DNA of 5,839 nucleotides from Clostridiales bacterium. GTDB lineage: Bacteria > Bacillota > Clostridia > Christensenellales > Borkfalkiaceae. The notes beneath the pieces are model-generated. The model saw only the letters and a list, made by a program, of their open reading frames with translations. It was not told the DNA's origin and ran no database searches. The translations under genes were made by a program, and so were the position numbers. Shown here in pieces: positions 5,498 to 5,839 of this stretch (position 1 is its first letter; each line of letters begins with the position of its first letter). Where the stretch lies: positions 1 through 5,839 of the forward strand of contig JAJWOJ010000142.1 in NCBI GenBank assembly GCA_021635425.1. The letters are read 5' to 3'.

Positions 5498-5839
5498 ATG
5501 TTATTCAATTTGCTTGAAAGCGTAACGGAATCCGTAACGTCGTCGACGGGTGCGGGTACGGCGAAAAACAATACGCAACAGATTATTATCTGGATAATTC
5601 TCGGAGTGGTTCTCGTCGGTTTTATCGTAATGAACTATTTCTCCAACAAAAAGAGAAAAGCTCAGATGGAAGCCGAAAAGGAAAAGAGAAACGCCATCAA
5701 ACCCGGCTTTAAGATCATGACGATCGGCGGCATCGTGGGAACGGTTGTTTCCGTTGACGACGAAGCGAACACTTTCGTTTTGCAGACGGGTTCGGACGAA
5801 AATCCCAACTACATCAAGTTCGATAAAGTTGCTATTTAC
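5498..5839 (+). CDS. yajC: Sec translocase accessory protein YajC (3' end beyond window)
   Basis: YajC is a small single-pass inner-membrane protein that associates with SecDF and SecYEG during protein export. The frame is open for 114 codons up to the window edge with no stop, so the gene is partial here. The translation has a polar Ser/Thr-rich N-terminus (about 7-28), one hydrophobic membrane segment (about 29-47, IIIWIILGVVLVGFIVMNY), and a basic, charged stretch after it (KKRKAQMEAEKEKR, 51-64), which places the C-terminal domain in the cytoplasm by the positive-inside rule. The conserved soluble core follows: IKPGFKIMTIGGIVGTVVSV (67-86), then a segment ending FDKVAIY. The N-terminal tail before the membrane segment is somewhat longer than in many short Gram-positive YajC proteins. 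secD and secF commonly follow in Clostridia but lie outside the window. Confidence 0.93.
   Translation, partial: MLFNLLESVTESVTSSTGAGTAKNNTQQIIIWIILGVVLVGFIVMNYFSNKKRKAQMEAEKEKRNAIKPGFKIMTIGGIVGTVVSVDDEANTFVLQTGSDENPNYIKFDKVAIY

Overview
The window looks like chromosomal DNA from a low-to-medium G+C Firmicute, most likely an uncultured member of the Clostridia. The evidence is the gene order ruvC-ruvA-ruvB-queA-(insertion)-tgt-yajC, all on the + strand, sigma-A-type promoters, and strong GGAG-type ribosome binding sites in front of some genes. A RuvC resolvase next to ruvAB argues against Bacilli, which generally use RecU instead. The finer taxonomic placement is inference.

Layout. Positions 10-2155 hold the complete Holliday-junction set ruvC, ruvA and ruvB, tightly packed with gaps of 8 and 2 nt. 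After 39 nt comes queA (2195-3268), which makes epoxyqueuosine in tRNA. The expected next gene, tgt, is displaced by about 960 bp. The space holds a compact type II toxin-antitoxin pair: a RelB/DinJ-type antitoxin (3484-3750) and a YafQ-type mRNA interferase (3743-4021). The two genes overlap by 8 nt, and the pair has its own promoter and possible operator. tgt (4228-5349) follows a strong extended -10 promoter and an untranslated leader of about 100 nt. A possible terminator and an A+T-rich promoter region separate tgt from yajC (5498 to the window edge), the first gene of the usual yajC-secDF translocase cluster.

How the genes work together. RuvA and RuvB bind and migrate Holliday junctions, and RuvC cuts them. 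Tgt puts preQ1 into the anticodon wobble position of GUN tRNAs, and QueA then adds the epoxycyclopentanediol moiety. YajC is an accessory subunit of the Sec translocase. These are all housekeeping genes in a well-known arrangement. The accessory element is the toxin-antitoxin pair, which appears to have entered the queA-tgt junction, with tgt now read from its own promoter.

I found no RNA genes, CRISPR array, insertion sequence or clearly new system. No gene-free stretch exceeds 300 bases. The most useful points to follow up are the toxin-antitoxin insertion, the palindrome over the tgt -10 box, the tgt leader, and a few residue changes at normally conserved positions.
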